Assembly (NCBI GenBank): GCA_949987565.1
Contig: OX465108.1
Coordinates: forward strand, 473,501 to 537,500
DNA length: 64,000 bases
Direction of reading: 5' to 3'
From: Luidia sarsii
Taxonomy: Eukaryota; Echinodermata; Asteroidea; Paxillosida; Luidiidae
The position numbers and the translations under genes were made by a program. The notes under the pieces were generated by a model. It saw only the letters and a list, made by a program, of their open reading frames with translations. It was not told where the DNA came from and ran no database searches. Shown piece by piece: positions 12,318 to 25,876 of this stretch. Every line of letters starts with the position of its first letter. Within the stretch, counting starts at the first letter, position 1.

Positions 12318-13454
12318 AACTTCCATAAATAGCCTTTCTCAACTAAGGAAACTATTCTGCACGGTATAATACATCAGTCTGTGGGCTTCACCTGCCTGGG
12401 TTCTAACAATGGAAAATAGTACGAAAGTAGCCAGCATTTCATTGACTAATATGTTTGTGTTTCTTTTGAGGGCTATTAAGGCTTTGGTTGGTTAGACCAA
12501 TGGCTAGATGAGGTATCCAATGTGCATCAATGTGGTGTGCTACAGACATCCTCCATAACCACTTACCTCGTGATTGATTTTTGCTCAAGAGGTGAAAGTA
12601 CAGGCCAGCAACATGAGGAAACCAGATTTGTACCACTGTTGCGAGATTTATTTCATCTGCATGCACTTCACCATTAATACTCACTTATCTTCAAGTTGGG
12701 AGTTGTTTGTAAAATGTGGCGACGTCAGCACCTAATCTTAATTTCCCAGGCAACTTCAACTTGTCAAAAGACAATCTGGAAATTCTTCGAATTTGTGTGA
12801 CCCTGAAAAAGGATTCTGATTATTTTCTTAACTCACAAGCTCACAGAGTTCTTGGAGTAGTACAAACACTTCTTGACTTGCTGGTTTTTACCTTCACTGT
12901 GAATAACCTGATAACGCAGGCAGTATCTATCAAAGGTATAAGGACAACCCCATGTACTCTGTTGGTTTTGCAGTGACCTATACCATGTCAAGTCCCGTTG
13001 AGTGACTTCCACACATCCTGCTTCCAGTCATGACAAACTGCCATCTATGTTGACAAAGTGACACTGCAGATACTGCTCCAAAATTGAGTAAATCTACGAA
13101 GGAAACCAACTCTGTCAGTTCCTATTAGACAGACTAGGACAGCATCTCACCACTAAGGTGACTGGAGTTTATTTTACACCCAAGCACTGGTCAACTGGAA
13201 CTCCTGTGTGCTTCAACTCCACCCATGTCATAGGGTCACTGGCCTGGCAGAGGGGAAGGGAAAGGGAATCTTCATAATAACACATGGCACATTCTGTATA
13301 GGCATCAGGTGGTCACCATTTTAGCACTCCCCAAATAACAGTTTACCAGCTTGTGCACCACATATAAATAGGAGTGAAAGGCACATTGGCCAATGGGTTT
13401 TCCAGTTTATCGTTTCATAAAGTAAAAAAAAATTAACACACTTAAAAAAAATAT

Positions 13455-13500
13455 ATATGGGGCCTGATGTTTCTATCCCAGCAGGATCTTTCTCAAAGGG
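13455..13500 (-). repeat. Dispersed hairpin element, minus copy
   Basis: Forward GGGGCCTGATGTTTCTATCC, CAGCAGGATCTTTCTCAAAGG; reverse complement restores TTTGAGAAAGATCCTGCTGGGATAGAAACATCAGGCC. It is immediately followed by a short G run. Confidence 0.7.
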
Positions 13501-13666
13501 GGGGGGGAGACAAAAACAGAGGAAAAAAGGTAAGAAGATTTGATGTCAGATGAACAAAGTAGGAAAGCTCTATCTGAGACTCTGAGTACAGTGATAAAGC
13601 CTGCTTACTTTTCCTCTAAAGTGCCATGAGGAAAAATGACCGCGAAATTTCTTTCGAAACAATTCG

Positions 13667-13730
13667 GGAAAATGGCAAACTTTGTCTGGACAGGGACTTG
13701 AAGTCTTGAACCCGAGACCTCTAATAGTGT
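13667..13730 (-). repeat. tRNA-derived SINE, fragment with small internal duplication
   Basis: Reverse complement contains GAGGTCTCGGGTTCAAGAC, TTCAAGTCCCTGTCC and AGACAAAGTTTGCCATTTTCC. The TTCAAG of the B box is duplicated. Confidence 0.62.
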
Positions 13731-16649
13731 GTTTGTAGTTTGTAAGAACACAAATCAGAACTGAATTGGATATACAGTGATTTATTCACCTCCAGCAGTG
13801 CAGTGGAGAATCATTCAAAGACCCGATAAGATGCCTCTTCTTCTGCCATCCCTTTCCTATTCTCCCATCAAATTGGTCAATCTTCAAACAAGGTCAGCAC
13901 CCTTTGTCAGTCAGGATACCAAAGATTACGCCGGGTCCACCCCAGTCACAAAGTGAAAGACCGACGAAAAGTGGGGAATTGTCAGGCTTCTTTCCCCAGT
14001 CAGTTTTCCTAACAATTGTTCGTTTGAAAATAACAAGTTAGACCCAAGCAAAAGCATCAGCCAAATGTGGTATTATTCTTAGACGGATCCTTAACATGTC
14101 CTCTAAACATCTTCTAAGGATAGGCACCGATGTAACAAAAAATGAGTCTATCAATAAATCATCTTCCATTCCCAGCTGTCAACATTGCAAGAAACTTCCA
14201 AACCTGTCATAAAACGTCAGACCAGGTCATTAACAGCAATCGTAAAACCCACTCACTTCCCACGCCCATGTTAGCTTTATTATACGCAGGCCAACCCCAC
14301 ACTTACTGACTAGTTGCCATATTATTTGGTACATGCTTGTTAAACCTGCTCATCCACCTGTGTCAATAGCTAGGGTGAATGGCTGGAATTCTTCGTACAG
14401 GAAGGATTCTACAACTAGGAGGCGTTCTGAGAGTGTCATGGGTCAGGGCATGGAAGTCAGGGCCAGCTGAGGTCAAGTAGACCCTTCAGGCTCCCTGATA
14501 TGAAACCCATCCAGGACTAGTCAGCCAAGAGACCTAGAGTCAGATATTGCATTGTCAGCCCCCTCACATAGACCTCCATTAGAGAACTCTTATCAACCAC
14601 ACCTTTTGAATATCAGTGATTGCTCAGTGCTTAATAAATAGTGCTGACCATGGCACCTATGCCTGTACAAATTGGAACCCACCACAAGACCTTGACCAGT
14701 TTGGTGGTGGATAAGACTTCTACATGAGAAAGCATGGAGTTGCAGGTTCCAATCCTGCACAAGCTGCACATGTTTCATTCAGTTTAATCAGACAATCGAG
14801 CAGAGCATTGAGCATGCTACTGTATGCTAGTAGGACAAACCCTCATTGAATTACTCACTGACACAAATCACCTAGCAATCGGGCAAAGCACAGAACATAC
14901 ACTGCTAACTACCCATCGGCAGGACAAACCCTCATATATTTACATTCTCACATAATTTGAATTGATTAAACCCATGATTAAACCCTGGAGGACTAAGAAG
15001 ATTTAGGTGATTAAACCAAATCTTCTCCTCAAATTGCAAAGCATCAAGCAGTCTGTGGTATCCACATCTGGAACCCACTGAGGTTGTTGATGACAATCAG
15101 TGAAGAGAGAAGGAACACCATTCTACCCCACAGCACATCATCAACTTCAAAGACATCATCCTCCTTCACCTCACTGACTGAGTGAAGCTCATAATCCAGG
15201 TGTCAATCCTGTCATTTGGAAGGCTGATATCACCCCAATCAAATAGCAATCAATTCAGCTAAAAAAAGGCAGATCAGATTGAGGTGAAGGATGGAGCCAA
15301 AAAGTAAATACAAACTGATAACAAAAGTAGAATACAAAGAGCCAGGATGAGATAATGCACTGATAAATGAATTTAAATCGTTAAAGAATTTGATGAGTTG
15401 AACTTCCTGAAGGAACGATTTGGAGCTTAAAGGGAAAATGAAACCATGGATAAGATTAAGTACAAAATCCTGCAGCTTTTGGTAAGATCAGAATACTGAC
15501 ATAGGGAACTATTTGCGAATTATGATAATTGGTTCAAATACATTCATAGGAAGAGTAGACCATTTATTCAACCCAGGGCTTGAAATGCAAGGAGGAAAGA
15601 GGGAGCTAATGACATTCATTTCTCCTTCGACTTGCTTAAGGTCACAAGAAAAACCTTCTTCCATCAGGTCCACCTCAGTCTTGCCCTTATACTTTACTAT
15701 TTTGTTTTTTCATACTATCTGGGGGAAGCATCTATTTGCAGGGAAGATATAAAGGGGCATAGTCCTCCCACTCATATTGCCATTCATCCCTCCCCTTCCC
15801 GCCTCTTCTTCAACTGAGGTGCTGTTTCCGTCTTGCCCTGCCAAGTGGCATCCATGCCCTGATTAATCAATGAATTTGAAATCACATTCCAATTAGTCAA
15901 CGGTACTTCAAACTCAGTGCATTAGATTCTTAATTCAAATCCCACTCGCTCTAGGGAGAAGCAATATGAATGCATTGAGATGCATCAAGTATTCTGATTC
16001 ATCTATCACTATCTGATCAGTTCTCCTGTCTGTTCTCAGCTTGATTGTATAATCTTGATCCAATCTGACACATTTTCATTTCCAACCTTGAACTATTCAG
16101 AAGCACATTAATTTTCAAAAACATTGGAGGGAACGGTGACAGTTAGCTTCAATCAACTCAAGTTGGAGTTCAGCAAAGAGCATCAATCAGGATGAGTCAT
16201 CACATCCAATTCTACACAAATGGTTTTCACGTATGCGTCAAAATTCCACATTTAAAGTCGGTACTTGTGCAGTCACTTCATCCGTGGTTCAAGTGCCGCT
16301 TTAAAATTTGGACCGTACAAGGGAACGCAAAGGACGAAAAATGCGTAGTAATGCTGTCCGTCTTAGCCGTGAGAAAATGTGGATGAAGCGTCTTCGGACT
16401 ATTCAACCACATGGTCTCAACATCCAGGAGGGTAATGACTAACACCATGCAGCTTTCTGATAATCATTCTTTTGTGTTCACTCCTCCACACTTCTCTCTT
16501 TGATCTTTCCCCTCCTCTCACTAATCCCTAACCTACTCCTTGCCCTTCCCTTTGATCTCACCCTACCAGCTCTACTCTTTGTCCTTTGTTTCTCATCTGT
16601 GTCCTATTCACTCTCTTCCCCCCTCCTTTATGTACATGTATCTGTTTTG

Positions 16650-16770
16650 TCCTTGTCACTCTGCCTTTGAGAAAGGTCCTGCTAGGATCGAAACGTCAGG
16701 CCCACTAAATTTTGAGATTTGCATTTTGGTAATTTTAGTCAGTAAGAAGTTTGCAACATTTTTGTATATC
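16650..16770 (+). repeat. Dispersed hairpin element, best full copy (plus)
   Basis: CTCTGCCTTTGAGAAA is followed by the hairpin GGTCCT-GCT-AGGATC, then GAAACGTCAGGCC and a tail of about 75 bases ending TTTGCAACATTTTTG. The same block, inverted, occurs at 19657-19768 with only a few differences, including the tail. Other copies keep the GCCTTTGAGAAAGG and GAAACGTCAGG boxes. It looks like a short non-autonomous element; no protein is encoded. Confidence 0.8.
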
Positions 16771-17490
16771 AAAAAATAAATGTTACAACTTCCTGAGGCA
16801 CAGCATAATCAGAAGTAAACCATCAAGGTTGGAGGGCCTGATGTTTTTATCCTTGGACCTTCACACAAGTGAAGCTAACCAGAAGTCTGAAGATGAAGAC
16901 TGCTACACAAATTGACTTGGAGATGGTAAACATCAACCAGTATGATTACACGTGTACGAATGCAGGCCAAGGGATAAACCTGGACCTAATATAACACTGT
17001 TACTGCAGGCAAATTTATACGGTAGTGAATGTAAACTTGCTCAGCAACACTTAAAACATATTCTTTGTGATTTGATCTTGCTGTTCAGTGGAAACCATTA
17101 AGATAAAAGCCACTAATGGCTGTAACCACAGTGTGCTTGGTATGAGGTTAGGTGTAATTCAAGTTTGTACACCCACATGTACAAACAGCTAGATACACCG
17201 CTGAAACTGAATACACTGTAGCTTGGGTCCTATTACTAGCTGACCACTAATCCTTCTATCAATATGATTAGAGGTTACTGCTGAAGCTTGAAGTTAAGCA
17301 CATAGCTATAAAACTTAGCCCCCACAACCCTTATCCAGAGATAATGGAGGTATTTCTGATCAAACATTTGTTCTGGTGATCTGGGATGACTGACACATAT
17401 GGATGCATGTACCATGGATGAAGGCAAGTGCATGTACCAAACACTTACCTATTCATGGTACCTCCATCTGATAACATTACATGAAACAAT

Positions 17491-17560
17491 CAGAGGTCTC
17501 CAGTTTAAGTCCCAGTCCCAGTCAAAGTTTTCTTTTCTTCTCAAAATTGTTTAAATAGTT
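17491..17560 (+). repeat. tRNA-derived SINE, 3' fragment
   Basis: AGAGGTCTCCAGTTTAAGTC, CCAGTCCCAGTCAAAGTTTTC and TCTCAAAATTGTTTAAATAG. Only the B-box side and tail remain. Confidence 0.62.
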
Positions 17561-18575
17561 CTGTCAGTTTTTCCTTAATTTGATCAACATTCAGTGAGGG
17601 TTAAGGTCCAAACTCTAAAAGTAAGTGTGGAACTGAAATCCATCAATCATTCCTATTGTCAGTGGTCTTCTACCTTGACCATCAGAAATCAAAATGTACA
17701 AATACTACACCAGGTGATTGTGATTAAAATCTAAAAGACATTAATCGGAAGTTCCACTTCAAGCAGGACCTTTCTCCAAGGACCCCTCTTAATGAAGAAC
17801 AGGAAGAAAGGCAGACTGATAATGATTGATATTTAAAGCATTGCCCTATCAGGTCATAGAGCTTGCCCAATTTATGAGAATACCTCAGGACCTACTGTGT
17901 CTTGAATTCAACCTTTAAACATGGAACAACCTGGCAGTCTACCAGGCAATAGTTTGTTGGGAAGTAGTGCTACATGTATTAGGAAGCTTTTCTAGCAATA
18001 ACTAATATTTTATCAGTCATAACTAATGTTACATCTGATGAAGTAGCTGTTGCTATGAATGAATGCACTCTTAACAATTGGTTAGTCTTCCAGTGCTCTC
18101 CTTATGTAATATTATCATTCATAAGTTAGATTGATATACGGCTATATTGGCACATTTTTTTGGGAATACTATGAGCATGAATGTAACCTCTATAAATTAC
18201 AGGCTACATGGCAGGACACTGTGGTCTTCCACTGGTCATGATAATAGGCTCAGGTCATCGTCTGGCTCCTGTCAGCCTTCCTGATGGTTCAAAGGCAACA
18301 ACTCTCCATGATAGACCTCTGAGGTGGAACTCCAACAGCATAACATCATTCAAGTACTTGAAGATGATCTTTGCTGGTTTGGGGGCATAGGGGAGGCATT
18401 ACCTCAGGCTTGCTGGTAGTCTTGACCCTGGCTGGTATACGGCAGAGATAGCCTAGAGGGCTATCACTGACACTTAAATAAACTTGCATCGACTGAACTT
18501 GAAAAAAACAGTGACTAGGCAGCGGACAAATCTGGCAGTCACTGTTCACTTATCATAATATTCATTTTTTGGGAT

Positions 18576-18690
18576 GGCCCCTATCTAAGGGCTGGATAGT
18601 GCAGATTGTAAGAGTGCTGGAAAGCAGGTGTACATGTAGGTTCAAGTCCCAGTCCAGTCAAAGTTTTCTTCTTCTTTTTTCAAAACTGAC
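18576..18690 (+). repeat. tRNA-derived SINE, copy
   Basis: GGCCCCTATCTAAGGGCTGG starts it, as in the 28.1-kb copy; AGGTTCAAGTCCCAGTCC and AGTCAAAGTTTTCTTC follow. It contains a TACATGTA octamer between the boxes. Confidence 0.72.
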
Positions 18691-19546
18691 CTATTCAAGT
18701 TTTTAGCTTATCACTCCTCTTTATAGAAACTCTTTCTTGGTGCCCAGCCAACTGGCCATATAGACCTTACTCCTTCTACATCATTCAGGGTTTCTAGTTC
18801 TATAAGTGGCCTCACTGTGCTACAACAAAAACAGATTAAAGTGATGGAATATGCAAAAGTTGTGTAGAGGTTGAACTAAGTTCATCAGTGGAGTGGACCA
18901 GAGTCACCACACCAGTGCAGCCAGGACATAGCATGGCCGGATTCAGATTCCTGCTTCACGCCTGACCCTAACTAACCCCCTTCCAAGGAAAGCTGACACC
19001 TATCGTATTGGCCTAGTAACTGGATCAATGATCACAATTCTTTCAACAGAAACCTGAGAGGTGTGAGCTATCCCCCACCTCAGATCACACCACCCAGGTA
19101 ACCTTTGTCACCGCAAAAAGCCCCCATCACCGTTAACAAAACAGTGCAAGCGACCATTTTTGTCAGGGGTCCTAGAGACAGTCAAAGACCAGCCGCCAAT
19201 CTACAGGGAACAAAATACTGTGCAGCAACAGACCTGAAAGCTGAGAATACTATGATCTGAATGGATACCTACCTGGCCACAATGCCAAATACCCAAGACT
19301 CTATATCATAGAAAGAAGTGACCCCTATCCACACAATCATTTGACTAAAAGAGTTGGAAAAATTCACTTCCTTTGGTAAACAGTTTTTGAAAAGTCTCCT
19401 CTCTTCTTACAATAACAAATTTCAGGGTCACTGTTGTCCAGTGCTACAGGCAGCCTGTAAAGGATTCATTGACCTCTGAACAGATTGGGTGTTGGTGGAA
19501 ACCTCACCCTGGATCCCAAGAAGAAAGGAGTTGGATTTTAGAAGAA

Positions 19547-19582
19547 CCATGGAGGAAGGAAATGTATTTCCTTCCTCCATGG
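19547..19582. repeat. Perfect inverted repeat, 17 + 2 + 17
   Basis: Left arm CCATGGAGGAAGGAAAT, centre GT, right arm the exact reverse complement. It sits 75 bp from the hairpin element at 19657. Confidence 0.95.
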
Positions 19583-19656
19583 AAGAACCAAGAGAAAATG
19601 GGAGGTGAGAAACCAAGTCCAGACTACTCAAATCACGGATGTCCTTTTCATAAAGT

Positions 19657-19768
19657 GATATACAAAAATGTTGCAAACTGCTTACTGACTAAAATTACAA
19701 AAATGCAAATCTCAAAATTTAGTGGGCCTGACGTTTCGATCCAAGCAGGACCTTCCTCAAAGGCAGAG
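19657..19768 (-). repeat. Dispersed hairpin element, full copy (minus)
   Basis: Reverse complement matches the copy at 16650-16770 from GCCTTTGAG through GAAACGTCAGGCC to the TTTGCAACATTTTTG tail. Stem bases are GGTCCT and TGGATC with loop GCT. Confidence 0.8.
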
Positions 19769-19774
19769 AAATCC

Positions 19775-19850
19775 ATGTCCTTAGACTGGGGCTTGAATCT
19801 GTGACAGCGTGATCTCTGGCATGAGTCAGAGAGCTCTGGTTCTGACATTT
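19775..19850 (-). repeat. Possible diverged tRNA-like SINE head
   Basis: GACTGGGGCTTGAATCTGTGA resembles a decayed B box and TCTGGCATGAGTCAGAGAGC lies where the A box side should be. It directly abuts the hairpin element at 19657-19768. Confidence 0.3.
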
Positions 19851-20028
19851 GTCATTGTCCATAAATGGTCTTCAATTGTCCCAGTATGCCCTCACCCTGT
19901 CCTGCTCTCAGCCTCTCTATTTCCTCACCAGACTAATGCAACCTAAACACAACATATCTTAAGTAGACTGGACTACGGTTCATCTGAGCAGCATGGGGAC
20001 AAAACACAGTAGGTGGCCACCTTTTCAT

Positions 20029-20128
20029 AGAGAGGGAAAGACAGAGAGATAGTGGGAGAAAGAGATAGAGAAAGAGATAGAGAAAGAGATAAAGGAAGAT
20101 ACAGAGAAAGAGACAGAGAGACACTGAG
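20029..20128. repeat. GA-rich microsatellite, AGAGATAGAGAA units
   Basis: About 100 bp; three copies of AAAGAGATAGAG stand near 20060-20090. Confidence 0.9.
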
Positions 20129-21805
20129 TGAGTAGGTGTGGGTATATGGACCATTGATGGAACCATTGAAGGAGGAACAAGAGTGCCACATATCACACCC
20201 TACTCTCACCCCAGTCTGGGCCAAGAGGCACCTGGTCAAATGGCAGGTGCCTACAGGTGCCTGCAGCAGCACAAAGCCAATCCAATTCTGTATTCATACC
20301 TTGGAGCCTTGGTCACATTCAACAATTGTGTAGAATATAAACGGATCTAGAAATGTATGCAGCATCCATGGCCTTCACAGCATGTTTCATAAACCTAGGT
20401 GCCAAATCATATTCTTCAATTTTATTTTCTTGGATGAAAAACTGGATGGAAAAGGTGCCCTTTTTCTCTTTTTGAAAGGTCCTGCTAGGAATAGATTGTC
20501 TAAAAAAAGATTCCACATGAGCTATGCACACCTTTGGTAGCACAGTTTTTTCGCAGAGGCCACTCTGAAGCATTTAACCATTAGGGCCTAAGTATACTGT
20601 ATACATGAAAAAAAAAAATTATCAATTCTAAATTCAGGGGCCAAAAAGCAACTACACATGTACAGAAAAACTAGGCACATTGTGCCTGTATGTACATTCA
20701 TAGCACCATGCAGGTATACACAAGCATTCATGGGATATCTTTGGTACTTCGGTACTTTGGGATATCTGTGTGAACATCTGACAGGGATGTCGGCACTTTT
20801 CACATCTTCTTTGAATGTATAGACCAGGAAAGCCTTCAAAGGAATAAATGATCGTGAATAGACAATTACCATTGTTCACGATCCTAGCGATAGCTTCTCT
20901 TTGAGAACTGTGAGTAATGAGGCAATACAATGTGTGGAGGTACCTCCCCTTCCCTCCCCCTAATAAATGTCAGTCCAGATTCTAGACACCTCAACAGACC
21001 ACACAACCAGAGGCAGACATCAAAGAAGGAGAAAGGTGGATGGATTCAGGCTCTCTGGGCAGACCCACCCTCTCACCCCCACCCCACAAAACAAGCCAAG
21101 TGGATTGAGGCGAGGGGAGAGGGGAGAGGAGGGGACTGGGAAGTGATGGCTCAGCTACCTCCCAACAATGCCAGTATCCTGCAGGTGAAATAAGAAGTCC
21201 TTGAAAAAGCAACGAGTGTGTCTGAGGGCCTGGGGGAATTTATGCAACCAATGCTGGCTCCTCACTACATCCCTCCCCATCAGCCTGCTCCAAACACGCC
21301 TTTACTATAATCCTCCACTCTTCCATCTCCTTTCCCCTCCCAAATCCTTCCGATCATACACAATGGAAATCAGTTCTTTCAGTCTCCAGCCTTGTTGGGT
21401 AAACTCCTGCCACAGACACTTGTCAACTTTAACAAAACAGTCCTATAAACTTCCAGTCCTTATCTCAGCATGTTGTCAGCTCTTCAAGTTTTGCACTCCC
21501 CCGGCAGTGGCCAGATTTAAACAGCCAAGACAACTATATGCCAACAGACTCTTAAGATGTAACAAACATTTTGTAACTACAGCATGTCGATCAATCATAT
21601 TGACATTAAAAGCATTCAAGAAAACCTTCAACATAGATTGATCAATGCATTTACTAAGTTGTTCTGACAATTGTAAATACATTTAAGTTAGTCATTTATT
21701 GAGTTTTTGCTTTTTTGGGGTCTTACTTTCCCGCCAACTGGTGGGTGTAGACCCAATGGGCAGGACCCCAGTTAGAAATATATTTATCAACTGTTATCAA
21801 GTAAA

Positions 21806-21932
21806 TCAAAAATGTTGCAAAATCTTTACTTGCATAAATGATAAAAAAAATATCAATCTTAAAAACTTTTAGAGGCAATAAAGTGCCTGAAGATTTGATC
21901 CTAGCAGGACTTTTCTCAAAGGCAGACAGGTC
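21806..21932 (-). repeat. Dispersed hairpin element, diverged near-full copy
   Basis: Reverse complement reads CTGCCTTTGAGAAAAGTCCTGC, then TAGGATCAAATCTTCAGGC, and reaches a CAACATTTTTG tail. The GAAAC box is mutated to CAAAT, so this copy is decayed. Confidence 0.7.
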
Positions 21933-24900
21933 CTGTGAGAAAGACTCTTCTACAATCTAACCATCCGGCCCTATAAATTTTTGAGAAAGTGTTTTGCTCC
22001 AAAAACACATTTGAAAGGTAGTGCTCCAATTTTCACTGAAGCAGAAAAGTGAGTGACATTGCTGGCTTCATTAGGCTCCTGTATACATACTTCATCTCTA
22101 GAGACCAGTCTTTCTCAAGGCATTTGCTTCAATTAACCAAAGCAAGGGCTCTCCTCAGCCCAAGAGAGAGGAATTTTTTTTGTAAAGTAGTCTGCTGAGA
22201 TTCCCTGGAGTGCACCTTGTTGGAAACCCTACAAAAGGACGAGCTGCTAATGCCAAGAAATGAACAATATTTACTGGTCACAGTTGCAGTCCCCTTTGTG
22301 CTAAATCCTTGTTTACAGTCATACCCATCCCTGCGGTGTTTCTTCTTGGGAGTAAGGGATTGGATTAAATGATCATTAGGAAATGGACAAACAGCATCTA
22401 CTGGATGGGTTTCAGAAAGGACGGTGATCTTGCTTGAGGAAGAAATGATTTCTCAACAAAAAGTCTGTCTACGTGTCTAAATGGTAGCAATGTTGGATCA
22501 TGTTGTGCAGTTGGCTTTTTTGTGAGCCGGCTTTCCAAGTTTGTTGAAAAAAGACGAATAGCGGCACACCAAATTCCCACCCGCAGCGTATTCAATGGCT
22601 ACCAAGGCACTTTCTGACAAAAAAACACTTCATTCATGACAGATGAAGGCATCAGACATGGAGGGAAAAATGCTGCCTTGAGACTGGTCAAGCCCCCTCA
22701 GAAATGATGGTCCTATTCTCAGCAATGACAGGACTGGAAGGATGCTTGAGTCCAGCCTAATTCCGATGATTTAATTGGGTATTACACCCCTGACTGTCCT
22801 TGAAGAGCAGACTTTGCATCAAGGTAAAGCCACAACCCCACAATTAGGGAATCTAACCAGATGAAGATTCCCCCAGACAACCCAGGTGCTGAAATTAATC
22901 ACCACCAATCCTTGCTGACTGGAATTTGCCACAAATTAAATTCTATGATCTTTGAGACGTATCCAACATCTATCACAGCAGTAGAATTCCAACTTTCCCA
23001 GGCACTGTGGGAAGTCATAAACTCCCTCAAACTCAAAGAACTGCAGTGGGAATTTCTCAGTCGTTCTCCGGCTAACAACTGCCCTCCAAAAGCCTTGACT
23101 AAATGCAGGGTGTTGTCTTCAGATTGGAGCGCTACTCGCCTTTAGAAGGTTTGTCAGCACCACCTGAATGTGTTCAGACGATACCATAGATGGTGATGAG
23201 TGCCATGCGGAAACCTACCATGATTCAGATTCACTAGAACACGCACAAGGAATGCGTGTGTATTGATGCTACATTGTATGCCGTAATGCCGTTACTAAAT
23301 CCTAAACCCCATTGAATACGCACAGGACTCTTATCAGGTGACATTAATGGCTTCAGTAAACCATGCTCACACCATCATCTTAGAATCATTGAGCATTGGG
23401 GGGGGGGGGTCATCACGCATTTGTGCATAATTAGAGTAATTTGGAAAGTTTGAATATTTTCATTCCATATTACTTCAATTGCAGCTTGTTTAATTGAATG
23501 TGGAATTAATTCAATCATTAGCACTCAGTAATCAACAGTTAACCCATTAACAATCAAAGAAGTATCTAGGTATTTGAAAGGTACAGGAAGTAGGGTTAGG
23601 GTTAGAGTAAAATACATCAGTCTGACTCAGTCACCATGTCTTGTACTTTAAGTTGTACTTTCTAGTTTCTAGGACAATTCTTGTACCTAATGGCCAAGTA
23701 CTTGTATTGCTACCCATACTCATGACTACATGCCATGAGTTATTTCCAGAGCATGGAGTCTTACTTGGAGCCCCATTTCTCCAGACTAGAGAGCTATACA
23801 TTCCTTTTTTACACGGCAACTTAGACCCAAACCAAATGTCTAATTCCCTGTTTTACCTGCTTCATTTGAAGCTTTGTAGGAGCTTTTCTGGCTGGTCAAA
23901 CACAGAAAGGTCCACAAGGCTGCTCAACAACCCAACCATTCCCCAGATGCCGCTGGGAAAGCTCTGGGGTTTTTTCGTCTCCGTCCAAAAGTAATGTAAA
24001 CATCAGAACAGATCAGCGATTTAGATTTCTGATGAGTGGAGGAAAACACAAGAAACTACTTCACTCTGAATGAACGAGGAGAAAGAAAAGTGGACCAGAG
24101 ACAGAAGGGAAGAATGCCGACGGTGTATGCGTGCAAGGGTTTGTAGAGCACATGCCAGCTAAGGCATAGAAATCCAACGGGGCCCGTTTTAATGATGAAA
24201 GGAAAGGTAAAGAGAACTTGCTGAGTAATTATTGACAAAATGGTTTTAGATGACAAAAGAGTAGACCATAGTTAGGGGACCTGGTAGCCTCTGAGTGGGA
24301 TCTTGGGTTTCTGAATTCTCCCTTCTCGCCCTCTCCCCTTCTCGCCTTGTTTGCATTTCATGTGGGAACTTGTGGATCCTCTTTGTACTGTACTACAAAA
24401 AAGGGAACTTGTTTAACTTGGGTCAGACTTTCTTTACAATGGAACGATGAAGCCCAACAGACCGGAAAATAAAAAAAATTCACAAGTAGGGATAGGTTTG
24501 CTTGTGCTATACACATCAGAGGATGAAAGTCAAGGTTCGTCTACGATTCAAGGGGTAGCATGTACAGTACATCTGAAAGGAATTCTGGGGATGATTGGAT
24601 GAAATTTGATGGTGTGCGTGGTGGAATTCCAATGTAGAATTCTTGCAGTGACATCATGTAAATATATCATCTCTTTCTAGGATGGGTATGGCTTTGCTAA
24701 TAATTTTCTATGTCAATGGTGGAGGCAAGCTTCTTGATCATTGCTCATATTTAAGAATGGCAACTTATCCAAAAGGACATACACACATCCCTCAAGCAGA
24801 CACCATATATAGGCTTGGGATGTGGGCTGATGTTCAGTCACATCTATGCATGGAGACAGGAAGACAGGAAAGCACTACCATCATTATCTATATGATGTAG

Positions 24901-25796
24901 GCTGTAGACAGTTAATGATATCAGCCTTGGTCCTGAGATATGGTATTTGTGATAAATGTTCCAACAAGGAAGTTCCAAGCATCCTTTTCTAATTTTGTCC
25001 ATGACAGACACATGCAATTGCATCCCTTCTTATGAAAGACCTCCTTCCTGATCAATGATATGCCGCTATTTGTGGGTTCTCCCTTCATTTTGTCAACAAC
25101 ATCTCTGCTTTCCTAATCTCTCTGACATACCAGAGACGCCATAACATCCATACGGTTGCCATGCAATGTCGGATACAAAGCTTTGTGTCTAGACTTTGTC
25201 CATGGCATGAATTCGTGTCAAGGCCTGTTGATAACGGATCTCAATGTGCGGTACACTGTTCAGAGACTAAAGAGTTCTAAATGGTATGTGACACTCACTT
25301 CTTAGCTCACTAAACATATCCATATAATACTCTTTACGTCATTTGGGAAGGTTACACACTGTCTTTTTAAAACTCACAACAGCATAGCCCTGAGCAATTT
25401 TGAGCAAGCAAACGTTCAAATGATGGACAGAGATTCATTAAACATTTCCAGGATATTAAAATGCATGTTTGGTGACATTTTGAAATCCAGGACAAGTGGG
25501 AATTCCCTGGATAGCTTCCTCCTGCCCACTTCCCCTGCGATAGGCTATCCACTTCCCAGTTCCCTAGCAACGCCATACAGTGACAATGGGCCCAGAGTTC
25601 AGCTCTGAAATTCAAACCAAGATGGGAGTTGCAAAAGTTAAAGGTCCTAACCTTTCCCTGCCTTGGAGAAAGGTTCTGCTAATCTAGTTAGTATATAAAC
25701 CGTTTGCAGCATTTTTGTCTTGAAAAATGAAATATAAAAATACCCTAAGCTTTTCTGAGACATTGCAGCATTCTGAAACCAAGTAATGTGTTTACC

Positions 25797-25876
25797 AAAA
25801 AATTGCAGTTGAAAAAAATTGCAGTTGAAAAAAATTGCAGTTGAAAAAAATTGCAGTTGAAAAAAATTGCAGTTCA
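25797..25876. repeat. 16-bp tandem repeat TTGCAGTTGAAAAAAA
   Basis: Four full and one partial unit, virtually identical, so a recent expansion. Confidence 0.95.

Noticed and set aside
11633..12342. Long open frames on both strands (Ala-Ser, Ala-Glu, Arg-Gln, Arg-Gly repeats)
   Set aside because: They exist only because a CCTCTG/CCCCTG hexamer array lacks stop codons in several frames; no coding sequence flanks it.
14640..14780. tRNA-like GGTTCCAATCC near 14.75 kb
   Set aside because: B box-like word only; no A box at the right distance and no closing acceptor stem.
23592..23608. TAGGGTTAGGGTTAG, a telomere-like word
   Set aside because: Only two TTAGGG units; too short to be an interstitial telomere. 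The CCCTCA array at 37.1 kb is likewise not telomeric.
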